From Onstottus_A sp049273835 (GTDB lineage: Bacteria; Acidobacteriota; Blastocatellia; UBA7656): a stretch of 5,279 nucleotides of DNA. How positions within the stretch are numbered: position 1 is the stretch's first letter; each line of letters opens with the position of its first letter. The stretch covers positions 1-5,279 of the forward strand of contig JBASRM010000315.1 of the NCBI GenBank assembly GCA_049273835.1, given 5' to 3'. Below are positions 1 to 5,127 of this stretch, one piece after another. The notes beneath the pieces are model-generated. The model searched no databases. It had not been told where the DNA came from and was given only the letters and a program-made list of their open reading frames with translations. The translations under genes and the position numbers were made by a program.

Positions 1-140
1 TCTTTGAACAGCGTGTAGCCTAGCCGGATTCTAGCGGCGTTAGTTCGCGGATTGTTCTGGGCGAGTGCCGCAAACGTTAGAGAGCCGAAGACCACTATGA
101 TCAGCAGCTTTCTCCATACGTTTTGAACCGGAGGTTTCAT
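1..140 (-). CDS. Exported protein of unknown function, N-terminal fragment (cut by window edge)
   Basis: Reading leftward from ATG at 140-138, 46 complete codons stay open to the window edge. The predicted N-terminus begins MKPPVQNVWRKLL. It continues with a hydrophobic core (IIVVFGSLTFAALA, about residues 14-27) after a positively charged R10-K11, and has a plausible signal peptidase I site after A-L-A27, before QNN. This is a textbook Sec signal peptide, so the mature protein should be periplasmic or secreted. The visible mature part (to GYTLFK) is too short to assign a family. The start lies 53 nt after the stop of the metallo-hydrolase gene on the same strand, so co-transcription is possible. 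No convincing Shine-Dalgarno site precedes the ATG, which leaves the exact start somewhat open. The gene continues to the left of this window. Confidence 0.62.
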   Translation of the reverse strand, partial: MKPPVQNVWRKLLIIVVFGSLTFAALAQNNPRTNAARIRLGYTLFK

Positions 141-193
141 GGATTAATCGGGCAAAGCCCTGGCCGTTAAGTTTGTACTTTCGGAAGAGACGC

Positions 194-1078
194 TCAACCT
201 GCTGCTCGGGACCGCTGCTGCATTCTCGTCACGCATCGCTCGAGCTCGCAACGCATAAGCGACGAGCTTAATTGAACCCGGCGGCCGTGTCCAGGCAACA
301 CCCACTCGAATCGGTAGTCCAGCAAACTCTCCATCGAGCGAGTTTGCTCGGCCCACGAGTACCAGCAAACACCATGCGATGCGTGAAGCGAGTTGTAAGA
401 CTCGGACCACCAGAGATGATCTCCCGAAAAAAGATAGCGATTCCGATACAACAACACTGTATGCCCGCGGGTGTGCCCGGGAGTCGGAATAGCCACCAGG
501 TTTTCATCAAGAGTGATGGCTTCGCGTCCCGCCATCACCCGCTCGATGCCGGTCAGAGAGCGCCCAATGTCATCGCGATGCATAATGCGATCGGCGTTGA
601 AATGACCTGCCCACTTCTCGTGATCGGCAACGTCGTCGCGATGGGTAAGGAACATCAACCGTACCCCGCCCATCTTCTCGATGCGTTTGACCAGTGGGTT
701 TGCGAACCGGGGGGAATCGATCAACACATTGCCTTCAGGTCGCACGATCAGATAGCTCGAGGCGCCGAATGACGATTCCGATGCGAACCCACAGAAATAT
801 ACGTCGTCTTCTATCAAATCAGGATAAGCCGCAACCGCCGATTTTGCGGAGCGGTTACTTAGAGTTCCGATGGAAGCTGTCGGACAGGTAACCAGCGCTT
901 TCAGCGCGGCGAATTCCTGGTACGCTGTTTCGGGTTGGTGATTCACCGCCGACTGATCGCCGGCATCGACGAAGGTCTCAGGCGCAATCTGGCGGCAAAG
1001 ATCACAGTCGATACAAGTGCTATCAACAAAAAAATCGCCGGGCACGTTTTCAGCAATTCTGAGTTCCTGTAATGCCAT
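194..1078 (-). CDS. Ferredoxin-domain MBL-fold metallo-hydrolase
   Basis: A 294-residue two-domain protein. Residues about 1-72 form a small ferredoxin module with C22-x2-C25-x2-C28 and a distal C65-P66, the ligand pattern of a single [4Fe-4S] cluster. Residues about 95-275 are a metallo-beta-lactamase fold. The first metal motif is THRDDVADH (H146, D148, D152, H153), followed by PGHTRGH (H202), SGDH (D220) and LPGHG (H264). The first motif is not the canonical HxHxDH: an Asp stands at the second position and the DH pair is shifted two residues. The protein is probably a cytosolic zinc or iron hydrolase or redox enzyme. The cluster suggests electron transfer or redox sensing, but the substrate cannot be read from sequence. 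The fold and the cluster are well supported; the function is not known to me. The ATG at 1078 is the only good start near the ferredoxin domain, although its Shine-Dalgarno is poor (GGAG about 14 nt upstream). It follows aroF by 115 nt and may have its own promoter. Confidence 0.9.
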   Translation of the reverse strand: MALQELRIAENVPGDFFVDSTCIDCDLCRQIAPETFVDAGDQSAVNHQPETAYQEFAALKALVTCPTASIGTLSNRSAKSAVAAYPDLIEDDVYFCGFASESSFGASSYLIVRPEGNVLIDSPRFANPLVKRIEKMGGVRLMFLTHRDDVADHEKWAGHFNADRIMHRDDIGRSLTGIERVMAGREAITLDENLVAIPTPGHTRGHTVLLYRNRYLFSGDHLWWSESYNSLHASHGVCWYSWAEQTRSMESLLDYRFEWVLPGHGRRVQLSSSLMRCELERCVTRMQQRSRAAG

Positions 1079-1109
1079 ACCCTAGTTCCCAACTCCGTTG
1101 GCGTTTATG

Positions 1110-1139
1110 TTTATATAAAGCCCAACCCGCAAGTATTAA
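1110..1139 (-). promoter_or_regulatory. Possible sigma-70 promoter for the metallo-hydrolase gene
   Basis: On the minus strand, TTAATA (1139-1134, 4 of 6 to the -35 consensus) is followed after 18 nt by TATAAA (1115-1110, 5 of 6 to the -10 consensus). This sits in an AT-rich patch in an otherwise GC-rich region. Transcription would begin near 1103, about 25 nt before the ATG at 1078. It would let this gene be expressed independently of the upstream aroF gene. The call rests on hexamer matches only. Confidence 0.35.
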
Positions 1140-1165
1140 CTATAGAAGTTTCATGTTCATAAAGC

Positions 1166-1186
1166 GAACGCGCGAATTCGGCGTTC
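1166..1186 (-). terminator. Possible weak terminator hairpin after aroF
   Basis: GAACGC (1166-1171) and GCGTTC (1181-1186) form a perfect 6-bp stem around a 9-nt loop that itself contains the palindrome CGAATTCG. On the minus strand it begins 8 nt after the aroF stop codon and is followed by GCTTTATG, a poor U-tract. It may mark the end of the pheA-aroF transcript, but the stem is short and the tail weak. Confidence 0.3.
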
Positions 1187-1193
1187 CAATACA

Positions 1194-2213
1194 CTAGTTA
1201 GTGAATCGCGCCTCCAGCCGGATATAGGGCCTCAGTTCATTCATTACTTCCTCAAACATAGACGGGGTGAGCGATTGCGGACCATCCGACCAGGCCTCTT
1301 GCGGGCGGGGATGAACCTCGATGATCAGACCGTCGGCGCCTATCGCTACCGCCGCCTTCGCAGCCGGACGAACGAGACTCCTGCGGCCGGTGGCATGTGA
1401 AGGGTCGACGATCACTGGCAGGTGACTCAACTCATTGAGCAGCGGAACCGCCGCAAGATCCAACGTATTTCTTGTGGCGGTCTCAAAGGTTCTTATGCCT
1501 CGCTCGCAAAGCATTATTTGGTCGTTGCCGTGTGAGGCAATGTATTCAGCCGAAAGCAGCAGCTCCTTGATCGTCGAGCTCATTCCACGCTTCAACAACA
1601 CCGGGCGTTTGGCGCTTCCGAGCCTTTTAAGAAGAGCAAAGTTCTGCATGTTTCGCGCGCCCACCTGGAGGATGTCCGCATACTCGGCGACGACCTCGGT
1701 ATCTTCAGTGGTCACGACTTCGGTCACGATCTTGAGCCCGGTGTGATCTCGCGCTTCGGCCAGCAGCTTGAGACCTTCCACTTCGAGACCCTGAAAATCA
1801 TAAGGAGAGGTTCGAGGCTTGTATGCTCCTCCTCGAAGCACCTGTGCGCCCGCTTTTTTGACTGCCTCGGCAGTCTCCATCAACTGTTCGCGGGTTTCGA
1901 CCGAACAAGGCCCGGCCATCACGACGAACTCCTTGCCCCCGATCTCGAGATCGCCGACACGCACGATCGTTCGGTGAGGTTTCAACTCGCGCCCGACTAT
2001 TTTGTAGGGCTGAAGAATGGGAACGACGTCCTCGACCCCGGGCACCGAGCGCAGGTTTTGCAAATGGTCTTTGTTGTCTCCGTGCCCGACGGCGCCGATG
2101 ACGACTCGCTCTTCGCCACGAATCACGTGGGGTTTGTAGCCGTATCGGCGGATGCTCTCGCAGACTTCGTTGATTTGTTCTTCAGTAGCGTTGGATTTCA
2201 TAGCGATGATCAT
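1194..2213 (-). CDS. aroF: 3-deoxy-7-phosphoheptulonate synthase (DAHP synthase, type I-beta)
   Basis: This 339-residue enzyme condenses phosphoenolpyruvate and erythrose 4-phosphate to DAHP, the first step of the shikimate pathway. It aligns by eye along its whole length with the Thermotoga maritima enzyme, which is 338 residues. Residues 1-70 are the ferredoxin-like (ACT-like) regulatory domain and about 90-335 the TIM barrel. Visible active-site elements are GPCSVE (metal ligand C103), LRGGAYKPRTSP (126-137), LLKRG (206-210), CERGIRTFE (236-244), DPSHATGRR (metal ligand H273), EVHP (metal ligand E299) and SDGPQSL (metal ligand D310). The MII start matches the family N-terminus and has GAGGAGA 7 nt upstream. 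No chorismate mutase is fused. It lies 90 nt downstream of pheA on the same strand, so it probably shares the pheA promoter and attenuator. In the regulatory domain His29 is kept, but the position of Thermotoga Ser31 is Ile, which may change which amino acid inhibits it. Confidence 0.97.
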   Translation of the reverse strand: MIIAMKSNATEEQINEVCESIRRYGYKPHVIRGEERVVIGAVGHGDNKDHLQNLRSVPGVEDVVPILQPYKIVGRELKPHRTIVRVGDLEIGGKEFVVMAGPCSVETREQLMETAEAVKKAGAQVLRGGAYKPRTSPYDFQGLEVEGLKLLAEARDHTGLKIVTEVVTTEDTEVVAEYADILQVGARNMQNFALLKRLGSAKRPVLLKRGMSSTIKELLLSAEYIASHGNDQIMLCERGIRTFETATRNTLDLAAVPLLNELSHLPVIVDPSHATGRRSLVRPAAKAAVAIGADGLIIEVHPRPQEAWSDGPQSLTPSMFEEVMNELRPYIRLEARFTN

Positions 2214-2220
2214 GGCTCAT

Positions 2221-2227
2221 TCTCCTC
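2221..2227 (-). promoter_or_regulatory. Shine-Dalgarno site of aroF
   Basis: GAGGAGA on the minus strand lies 7 nt before the ATG at 2213. It supports the start that gives the family-typical N-terminus MIIAMKSN, rather than the out-of-frame ATG at 2220 that directly abuts the site or the internal Met at codon 5. Confidence 0.8.
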
Positions 2228-2245
2228 TGTAACAGATTGGCTCGA

Positions 2246-2284
2246 TGGCTTGCAAAGACGCAAAAGTCGGAACGTGGCAAGCCA
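2246..2284 (-). other. Stem-loop in the pheA-aroF intergenic gap
   Basis: TGGCTTGC (2246-2253) and GCAAGCCA (2277-2284) are perfectly complementary over 8 bp around a 23-nt loop, which contains a further 3-bp GAC/GTC pairing. It sits between the pheA stop and the aroF Shine-Dalgarno. On the minus strand no U-tract follows, so it is not a standard intrinsic terminator. It could be an mRNA-stability or processing element that sets the ratio of the two proteins. The pairing is seen; the function is inference. Confidence 0.4.
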
Positions 2285-2303
2285 CTCATCACGCACAAAC
2301 GCA

Positions 2304-3164
2304 TCAAGCATCACTCCTCCAGTAACTCCCCAGCACACGGACGCTCTCGGCAAGCTCCGACAGATGAGACAGGGCCCGCTCGACGTGTGCGTCCTGATGG
2401 TCGCCGATCAGATCTAGATAGAACGAGTACTCCCAGGGACGGCCTTCGATCGGGCGTGATTCGATCTTGGTTAGGTCGATGTCCCGCAGCGCGAAGACCG
2501 CGATGGCGCGGAACAACCCGCCGGGCTTGTTGGCTACGCGAAAAACTATCGAAGTCTTTCGGGCCGTCGCGCTTTCGGATGTCTTGATCAAAGCCGCGCG
2601 GTCGGGACGGGCCAGCAACAGGAACCGCGTGAAGTTCTTGGCATTGTCTTCGATGCTTTCGGCGATAACTTCAGCCCCGTAAACAGCGGCGGCGGTCGCG
2701 CCTGCGATTGCCGCGTCCAGGCCTGAGTTGTTCTCGACTATCATCTTGACGCTTCCGGCAGTGTCGTAAGCGGGCACCACCTCGATCTGCGGGTGCGCCC
2801 GAAGGAACCTCTCACACTGGGCGAGCGCTACCGGGTGCGAATGGACCCGGCGAATGTCTGACAGGCTTACGCCGCGCGGCGCGATCAAATGATGCACTAT
2901 TCTTAAGTTTGTCTCACCCGTGATTGTGAGGTCGTGTTCCATCAGGAGGTCGTAGTTCTTGTGCACCGAACCCGCCAGGCTGTTCTCGATCGGAGCAGCC
3001 GCCGCGTCCGCCTTGGCCGTCGAGACAGCCTCGAACATTTCTTCAAATGTTCGGCATGGCATGGTTTCAATATCCGGACCGAGAAGCTTGCGTGCGGCGT
3101 CCTCGCTAAAGGCACCGCGCTCGCCCTGGTAGGCTACACTGATTATGCCATCGTTTTCTTTCAT
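2304..3164 (-). CDS. pheA: Prephenate dehydratase (monofunctional, with ACT domain)
   Basis: A 286-residue cytosolic enzyme that decarboxylates and dehydrates prephenate to phenylpyruvate, the step committed to phenylalanine. The catalytic domain (about residues 9-185) shows YQGERGAFSE (12-21), PIENSLAGSV (58-67) and the signature NFTRFLLL (177-184), whose Thr179 in the TRF motif is the conserved catalytic residue. The C-terminal ACT domain (about 204-282) has the PGGLF segment (214-218, equivalent to the GALV motif) and the ESRP motif (235-238), which form the phenylalanine-binding site in this family. Feedback inhibition by Phe is therefore expected. There is no chorismate mutase domain, so prephenate must come from another enzyme. 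The start is the ATG at 3164, preceded by GGGAGAAGGA. A TTG 15 nt further upstream lies inside that ribosome-binding site. The gene follows a Phe-rich leader ORF and an attenuator-like hairpin, and precedes aroF on the same strand. Confidence 0.96.
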   Translation of the reverse strand: MKENDGIISVAYQGERGAFSEDAARKLLGPDIETMPCRTFEEMFEAVSTAKADAAAAPIENSLAGSVHKNYDLLMEHDLTITGETNLRIVHHLIAPRGVSLSDIRRVHSHPVALAQCERFLRAHPQIEVVPAYDTAGSVKMIVENNSGLDAAIAGATAAAVYGAEVIAESIEDNAKNFTRFLLLARPDRAALIKTSESATARKTSIVFRVANKPGGLFRAIAVFALRDIDLTKIESRPIEGRPWEYSFYLDLIGDHQDAHVERALSHLSELAESVRVLGSYWRSDA

Positions 3165-3167
3165 CAA

Positions 3168-3177
3168 TCCTTCTCCC
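3168..3177 (-). promoter_or_regulatory. Shine-Dalgarno site deciding the pheA start
   Basis: GGGAGAAGGA on the minus strand ends 3 nt before the ATG at 3164, and its GGAG core is 8 nt from it. The site makes 3164 the start and excludes the in-frame TTG at 3179-3177, which overlaps the site itself. It begins 10 nt after the attenuator hairpin. Confidence 0.85.
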
Positions 3178-3187
3178 AAGAAACCGT

Positions 3188-3222
3188 GAAGCCCGCTGTC
3201 TTCGTCGGAAGGAGCGGGCTTC
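3188..3222 (-). terminator. Attenuator hairpin upstream of pheA (regions 3:4)
   Basis: GAAGCCCGCT (3188-3197) and AGCGGGCTTC (3213-3222) form a perfect 10-bp, GC-rich stem. The loop can extend it with CTTC/GAAG (3200-3203 with 3208-3211). On the minus strand it lies between the stop of the Phe-rich leader ORF (3250) and the pheA ribosome-binding site. It is followed by ACGGTTTCTT, which is only moderately U-rich, so termination efficiency may be modest. It fits the terminator of an attenuation system because its 5' arm has an alternative partner in the leader ORF. On the plus strand it follows no gene, so a role as a plus-strand terminator is unlikely. Confidence 0.7.
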
Positions 3223-3274
3223 TTATGACCTGTGCAATGTGATTTCGGTCTAAACCATCGCGCTCCCCGCTCCT
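3211..3274 (-). promoter_or_regulatory. Candidate antiterminator pairing (regions 2:3) in the pheA leader
   Basis: On the plus strand AGGAGCGGG (3210-3218) and CCCGCTCCT (3266-3274) are perfectly complementary over 9 bp. In the minus-strand RNA, the 3' end of the leader ORF can therefore capture the 5' arm of the 3188-3222 hairpin and prevent it from forming. The upstream arm lies 12-20 nt past the last leader Phe codon, so a ribosome stalled early in the Phe run would leave it free, while one reaching the stop codon at 3250 would tend to mask it. A weaker 1:2 pairing (3305-3310 with 3263-3268, two G-U pairs) involves the first Phe codons. No folding energies were computed. Confidence 0.6.
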
Positions 3275-3387
3275 GTTGCGGCGCTAAAGCTAAAGAATCT
3301 AAACGAGAAGACGGGCCGCGGTTTCGTGACGCTTGCCGGTTTCGCGGGTTTCGCGTGACTGTTAGATCCTGATGCGTTTAAGTTCAT
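3250..3387 (-). CDS. Phe-rich leader peptide of the pheA-aroF operon
   Basis: A 45-codon ORF from ATG 3387 to TAG 3250-3252. Residues 26-35 read VFSFRFFSFS, so five of eight consecutive codons (27, 29, 31, 32, 34; DNA 3286-3309) specify Phe. A Lys-Pro-rich stretch (AKPAKPASVTKPRP, residues 12-25) precedes them. The ORF starts about 27 nt after the predicted transcription start and ends 28 nt before the attenuator hairpin, just upstream of pheA. Its likely role is cis-regulatory: ribosome stalling at Phe codons when charged tRNA-Phe is scarce would favour the antiterminator and expression of pheA and aroF. It is longer than the E. coli pheA leader peptide and does not resemble it apart from the Phe run. 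No Shine-Dalgarno is visible before ATG 3387, and extension to TTG 3450 would overlap the promoter -35 box. The peptide is not expected to have a function of its own. Confidence 0.7.
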   Translation of the reverse strand: MNLNASGSNSHAKPAKPASVTKPRPVFSFRFFSFSAATGAGSAMV

Positions 3388-3421
3388 TTTGAAGTCTGAT
3401 TCGTTACTCAAGCTCGGCGGG

Positions 3422-3450
3422 ATTATCTGCGAGAGCGCCAAACCTGTCAA
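3422..3450 (-). promoter_or_regulatory. Strong sigma-70-type promoter of the leader-pheA-aroF unit
   Basis: On the minus strand a perfect -35 box TTGACA (3450-3445) is followed by exactly 17 nt and then GATAAT (3427-3422), which matches the -10 consensus at five of six positions. Transcription should start near 3416-3414, giving a leader of about 250 nt before the pheA ATG. This is the best promoter match in the window and points straight at the Phe-rich leader ORF. Confidence 0.82.
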
Positions 3451-3704
3451 GTCACATCCCTGCCAAGAGCCGGGCTTCTTAAACGAACTGGCATTGCTCT
3501 ACGTTGAAACTACGGCTGAATGGGAACCGCTTCACAATCTGAATGAGTCTCGACTATCCCTAAGCCTTGCCTCATTGATCTAACTCCTGCGCGAGACCTT
3601 TTTTGCATTAATTCTGTTGCTGATTGCGTCCTTGGTTGTAGAGGATTGTGAACGACGTCTGCCAGGCGAGCCTTCGAAGCGTGTGCACTATCGGGTAGGA
3701 ACCT
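3451..3704. other. Intergenic region between divergent pheA leader and membrane-protein gene
   Basis: About 250 bp between the pheA promoter and the plus-strand gene at 3705. I see no convincing coding sequence, tRNA or strong hairpin. A plus-strand open frame at 3389-3583 crosses the pheA promoter and has no coding signature. The segment holds a near-copy of the attenuator's 3' arm (GAGCCGGGCTTCTTA, 3467-3481) and a T-run with AT-rich flank (3599-3613). I found no promoter hexamer pair of good quality for the 3705 gene. Confidence 0.5.
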
Positions 3705-4367
3705 ATGAAGCTGCCAGAGGAAAACTGCGAGTCAGTACTCAGACAAGAAATAATTGAGTCAGAAAAAACTCAAGCGGACTTTCTGAAGTGGAAGTTGATT
3801 TCAGTTGCAAGTATTGCGTCAATATTCTTGAGTTTCAAAGTTGCTAACACCTACGACCTTAGTATCTTACTTTGCATCGTTCCTCTAATTTGTACATACG
3901 TTGATCTAATAAGTGTTCATTTGATGCTTCGTATTGTTCTTATCGGTACCTACTTGAGAAAGACAAAACGGAAGCTTGGCCAGCCCGACTATTTGGAGTT
4001 AAAGGACTATGAAACATTTGTCGCGGATATTCTCGGCAAGGCTCGCGACAATCCTTTTTCCTTGTTCGGACTGGAACTCGCTGCCATTCATGGTTCAACC
4101 CTGGTTTTTTCAATCATTATCTTGACCTATGGTTTTGTGCTGGCCTCATCAAACTCAAGCCTTGCCTACCTATACCTGGTTTCAGGGTTCATCGGGATAA
4201 TCTTTACCACTCTGCTCTTCGCAACATTCGGTAAGAGAGTACGGAGGATCATGGCGACTCCGATCGAGAGAAAAGTCACACTCCGAGGGCATAGGGCAAG
4301 GTCGATTGACGGGGATGACTTTACCGGCTTAGCCGCACCCGGCCGCGGAGAAGCAAGCTCTGAGTAG
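3705..4367 (+). CDS. Membrane protein of unknown function, four predicted transmembrane segments
   Basis: A 220-residue protein I do not recognise. After a charged, Glu/Lys-rich N-terminus (1-30) there are two hydrophobic segments (about 31-46 and 52-82, the second long enough for a helix plus a hydrophobic extension). A soluble loop follows (83-122, starting with basic YLRKTKRK), then two more helices (about 127-147 and 153-175). A basic stretch (GKRVRR, 176-181) leads into a polar C-terminal tail of about 40 residues. Both helical pairs are followed by basic residues, so a cytoplasmic N- and C-terminus is likely. AGGA (3697-3700) lies 4 nt before the ATG, an acceptable but close Shine-Dalgarno. 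Base use differs from the neighbours: two sampled 60-bp lines (3721-3780, 3841-3900) are 38% GC against 62% in a pheA line. That suggests a recently acquired or accessory gene. It is divergent from pheA, convergent with the next gene, and stands alone. Confidence 0.8.
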   Translation: MKLPEENCESVLRQEIIESEKTQADFLKWKLISVASIASIFLSFKVANTYDLSILLCIVPLICTYVDLISVHLMLRIVLIGTYLRKTKRKLGQPDYLELKDYETFVADILGKARDNPFSLFGLELAAIHGSTLVFSIIILTYGFVLASSNSSLAYLYLVSGFIGIIFTTLLFATFGKRVRRIMATPIERKVTLRGHRARSIDGDDFTGLAAPGRGEASSE

Positions 4368-4425
4368 GATCGTAAACGTACTTGTGAGTAACGCAACCGC
4401 GCAACCCGGGGGAATTACATCATTC

Positions 4426-5004
4426 TCACGGTATCCGCACGACAAGGGGTAACGCCGGCGCCTTTTGATTGGACTTGCCGATCTCGACGCGCTGGGGCAT
4501 CTGTCTGCCGTCTATCTCGAGTACGAACCGAAGAGATGTCACTTTCTTATCGGGTTTAAAGTCGAAGCCGTCGATGTCGTCGCCCGTTTTCGCTGCGAAC
4601 ACAATCGTCTTGTCGCCGTCCTTTTTGATGATGTCCTGCTTTCGCTCGACTACAACAGGAGCGCGGCCGCCGCGCACATGCGCGCGTCCCCGCGGGCCGA
4701 CGACGACGCGACCTGGCCGCCCGGGGTAGAGCACCCGACGCTCCTCCTCGACATCAATCCGCTTTAGGTCGTGAAGATCGCCACCTTCGGCAACTACCGA
4801 ACCGGTGAACCGCCGCATCTGACCTTTAGTGGTCCAACGAATCTTCCACTTGTCGCCCTCTTTCCAAATGTAATAACCAAGGTCGGTGCCCTCGCTGAAT
4901 GCAGGCCTTCCCTCAAACATTCCAGTCTGCGCCAACATAACCGGGGAGAACGTAAACACAGATACAAACGCAAGGGTGGTCACTAGTCTCTTAAGTAGAT
5001 TCAT
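4426..5004 (-). CDS. Secreted protein of unknown function with Gly/Arg-rich centre
   Basis: A 192-residue protein that starts MNLLKRLVTTLAF. A signal peptide (core about residues 8-24) is probably cleaved near A25, before QTG, so the protein should be periplasmic or secreted; no lipobox Cys is present. The mature part has an N-terminal Trp/Tyr-rich section (YYIWKEGDKWKIRWTTKG, 44-61) followed by FTGSV. Next comes a basic, Gly/Pro/Arg-rich linker (about 93-116, including YPGRPGRVVVGPRGR), and then a second beta-rich section with DDIDGFDFKPDKK (142-154) and FVLEIDGRQMP (160-170). The two beta-rich parts around a flexible linker look like a small beta-sandwich, but I cannot name the family. The start at 5004 is fixed by AAGGAG 8 nt upstream; an in-frame TTG at 5049 would put 15 extra residues before the signal peptide. 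The gene is convergent with the membrane-protein gene, with 58 bp between stops and no clear terminator there. Confidence 0.83.
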   Translation of the reverse strand: MNLLKRLVTTLAFVSVFTFSPVMLAQTGMFEGRPAFSEGTDLGYYIWKEGDKWKIRWTTKGQMRRFTGSVVAEGGDLHDLKRIDVEEERRVLYPGRPGRVVVGPRGRAHVRGGRAPVVVERKQDIIKKDGDKTIVFAAKTGDDIDGFDFKPDKKVTSLRFVLEIDGRQMPQRVEIGKSNQKAPALPLVVRIP

Positions 5005-5012
5005 CAGGATCG

Positions 5013-5018
5013 CTCCTT
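5013..5018 (-). promoter_or_regulatory. Shine-Dalgarno site of the secreted protein gene
   Basis: AAGGAG on the minus strand, 8 nt before ATG 5004. This optimal site and spacing select the start that puts the signal peptide at the N-terminus. Confidence 0.85.
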
Positions 5019-5042
5019 GGAGATGGATAACAGGTTTGGTAA

Positions 5043-5066
5043 CGCTCAATTCCGCTTGAGTGAGCG
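5043..5066. promoter_or_regulatory. Inverted repeat upstream of the secreted protein gene
   Basis: CGCTCA (5043-5048) and TGAGCG (5061-5066) are perfect inverted repeats 12 nt apart, and CTCAA/TTGAG (5045-5049, 5056-5060) form a second, nested inverted repeat. The element lies 39-62 nt upstream of the ATG at 5004, within the promoter or 5' untranslated region. It could be an operator for a dimeric regulator or an mRNA hairpin; the sequence cannot tell which. Confidence 0.35.
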
Positions 5067-5095
5067 AACTTAGCGGTTTCTAATCAGATTGTAAA
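5067..5095 (-). promoter_or_regulatory. Weak candidate promoter for the secreted protein gene
   Basis: On the minus strand TTTACA (5095-5090, five of six to the -35 consensus) is followed after 17 nt by TAAGTT (5072-5067, three of six to the -10 consensus). If it is used, transcription would begin inside the inverted repeat at 5043-5066. The -10 match is poor. Confidence 0.25.
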
Positions 5096-5127
5096 GAGAA
5101 CATAGTTCGGAATGCGTCAACGGGCGA

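Noticed and set aside
150..160. Hairpin GGGCAAAGCCC before the exported-protein gene
   Set aside because: A 4-bp stem with a 3-nt loop and no U-tract is too small to call a terminator.
272..772. Plus-strand 166-residue open frame opposite the metallo-hydrolase gene
   Set aside because: The minus strand carries a full ferredoxin plus MBL motif set; the plus frame is an antisense shadow without motifs.
2182..2220. A 12-codon ORF overlapping the start of aroF, beginning at ATG 2220, with two Tyr codons, as a possible second leader peptide
   Set aside because: Its ATG directly abuts the Shine-Dalgarno with no spacing, it overlaps aroF, and two separated Tyr codons are no more than chance.
3165..3179. 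TTG start at 3179 extending pheA by five residues
   Set aside because: The TTG lies within the Shine-Dalgarno sequence GGGAGAAGGA that serves the ATG at 3164.
3389..3583. Plus-strand 64-residue open frame across the pheA promoter
   Set aside because: It has no ribosome-binding site or recognisable protein features, and it covers a promoter and leader on the other strand.
4368..4425. Bidirectional terminator between the convergent genes
   Set aside because: Only a 5-bp GTGAG/CTCAC pairing with a 36-nt loop was found, reaching into the coding region; there is no convincing stem or T-run.
5005..5049. TTG start at 5049 extending the secreted protein by 15 residues
   Set aside because: It would bury the signal peptide inside the protein; ATG 5004 has an ideal AAGGAG 8 nt upstream.
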